Shown: positions 51,102-51,470 of the stretch, piece by piece
Position numbering within the stretch: the first letter of the stretch is position 1
Layout: each line of letters opens with the position of its first letter
Assembly: GCA_964636385.1 (NCBI GenBank)
Contig: CAZWSC010000048.1
Coordinates: 1 to 51,470, forward strand
DNA: 51,470 nucleotides
Origin: CAZWSC01 sp964636385
GTDB lineage: Bacteria; Eisenbacteria; RBG-16-71-46; CAIMUX01
Direction of reading: 5' to 3'
The notes under the pieces: generated by a model
Seen by the model: the letters and a program-made list of their open reading frames with translations, nothing else
Told to the model about the DNA's origin: nothing
Databases searched by the model: none
Made by a program: the position numbers and the translations under genes

Positions 51102-51396
51102 CTCAGTCTACTCCCTGTCTCTGTCGGCCTGCCCTGAATCAGCTTCCGGGACAGACCGGGTTGGGGTGTTCAACCGGATCCCCGTTCTTGGCAGTCGGCC
51201 TCAGGCTGCACGCACTCGTGTTGTGGAATCTGGTGAACGACTTCATGGGGCACGAGCAGCATACTGAGTCTACGGTACAGCTGCCAAGCTGCAAAGGGTC
51301 AGATGCGGCAGGTCGTCTCGCGACTGTGTGTTTCTGCAGACTCCGCTTGACCCTTCCCGTCTGGACCCAAAACTGCATCTCTAGTGGGCCCGGAAC
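51102..51396. other. Intergenic region upstream of the Fur gene
   Basis: No gene is seen. AAGGGTCA (51294-51301) and TGACCCTT (51348-51355) are a perfect 8-base inverted repeat 46 bases apart. They could be ends of a mobile element belonging to the sequence that follows. Confidence 0.35.
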
Positions 51397-51470
51397 TTGC
51401 GTGTGCTGGCAGTCTCAGGAGCAGGGCTCAGGCAGATAGCACGCACCCTCGGTGTCTCCCATTCGACAGT
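51397..51470 (+). CDS. Helix-turn-helix protein, 5' part only
   Basis: The frame opens after a TAG at 51382-51384 and is cut by the window edge. It reads LRVLAVSGAGLRQIARTLGV followed by SHST, a helix-turn-helix pattern common at the N-terminus of IS21/IS630-like transposases and small regulators. TTG 51397 or GTG 51403 could be the start. Too little is visible to choose. Confidence 0.35.
   Translation, partial: MRVLAVSGAGLRQIARTLGVSHST

Noticed and set aside
1..51470. CRISPR arrays, rRNA and tRNA genes
   Set aside because: No regularly spaced repeats were seen, and the gaps showed no tRNA T-arm (GTTCGAATC type) or rRNA-like sequence.

Overview
The window is GC-rich bacterial chromosome, densely coded on both strands. 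It carries signal-peptide outer-membrane-type proteins and lipoproteins, so the host is probably diderm. DUF6588-like and sulfatase-modifying-factor (SUMF1) proteins, a short C-terminal tail ending SWGAIKNLYR, an IcmF/beta-oxidation operon and dnaK-DUF1844-grpE together recall poorly cultured FCB-adjacent lineages such as Eisenbacteria or Krumholzibacteriota. That placement is from memory and weak. No rRNA, tRNA or CRISPR array was seen.

The left part (1-5.7 kb) is an accessory, partly decayed region. It holds a beta-barrel-like protein, a fragment of a DUF1016/YhcG-type nuclease, and an intact AbiEi/AbiEii-type toxin-antitoxin pair whose promoter is embedded in a perfect palindrome reaching the start codon. 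It also holds an intact AAA/DUF4143 ATPase with two deleted relatives, a transposase N-terminus joined to the 3' end of a secreted-protein gene, and repeat debris. From 5.7 to 12.4 kb come an S1C protease with a BamE-like lipoprotein, an SPFH protein with a ribbon-helix-helix protein behind an operator-like promoter, a large SEC-C protein and a small secreted protein.

From 12.4 to 21.5 kb are a GH13 glucan-active enzyme, a SUMF1-type protein followed by a frameshifted DUF1858/DUF438/hemerythrin/PAS gene, two alpha/beta hydrolases, a cysteine-desulfidase-like enzyme and a methyltransferase remnant. From 21.6 to 32.6 kb a minus-strand operon encodes short-chain acyl-CoA metabolism: two acyl-CoA dehydrogenases, crotonase, 3-hydroxyacyl-CoA dehydrogenase, thiolase, both electron-transfer flavoprotein subunits and fused isobutyryl-CoA mutase. 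A phosphate butyryltransferase and an acetolactate synthase small subunit lie upstream on the same strand. Together these would interconvert butyryl- and isobutyryl-CoA and link them to acetyl-CoA and, through the phosphotransacylase, to acyl phosphates.

From 34.7 to 39.0 kb, still on the minus strand, lie a zinc-ribbon protein translationally coupled to a histone-deacetylase-fold enzyme, a radical SAM/SPASM protein and two exported proteins. From 39.2 kb there are lysyl-tRNA synthetase and a sigma-54-type activator. They converge on an ECF sigma factor coupled to a 944-residue membrane-anchored protein with carboxypeptidase-regulatory and von Willebrand A domains. The window closes with dnaK, DUF1844, grpE, a second sigma-54-type activator with a degenerate receiver, a convergent Fur-family gene and the start of a possible helix-turn-helix gene cut by the window edge.
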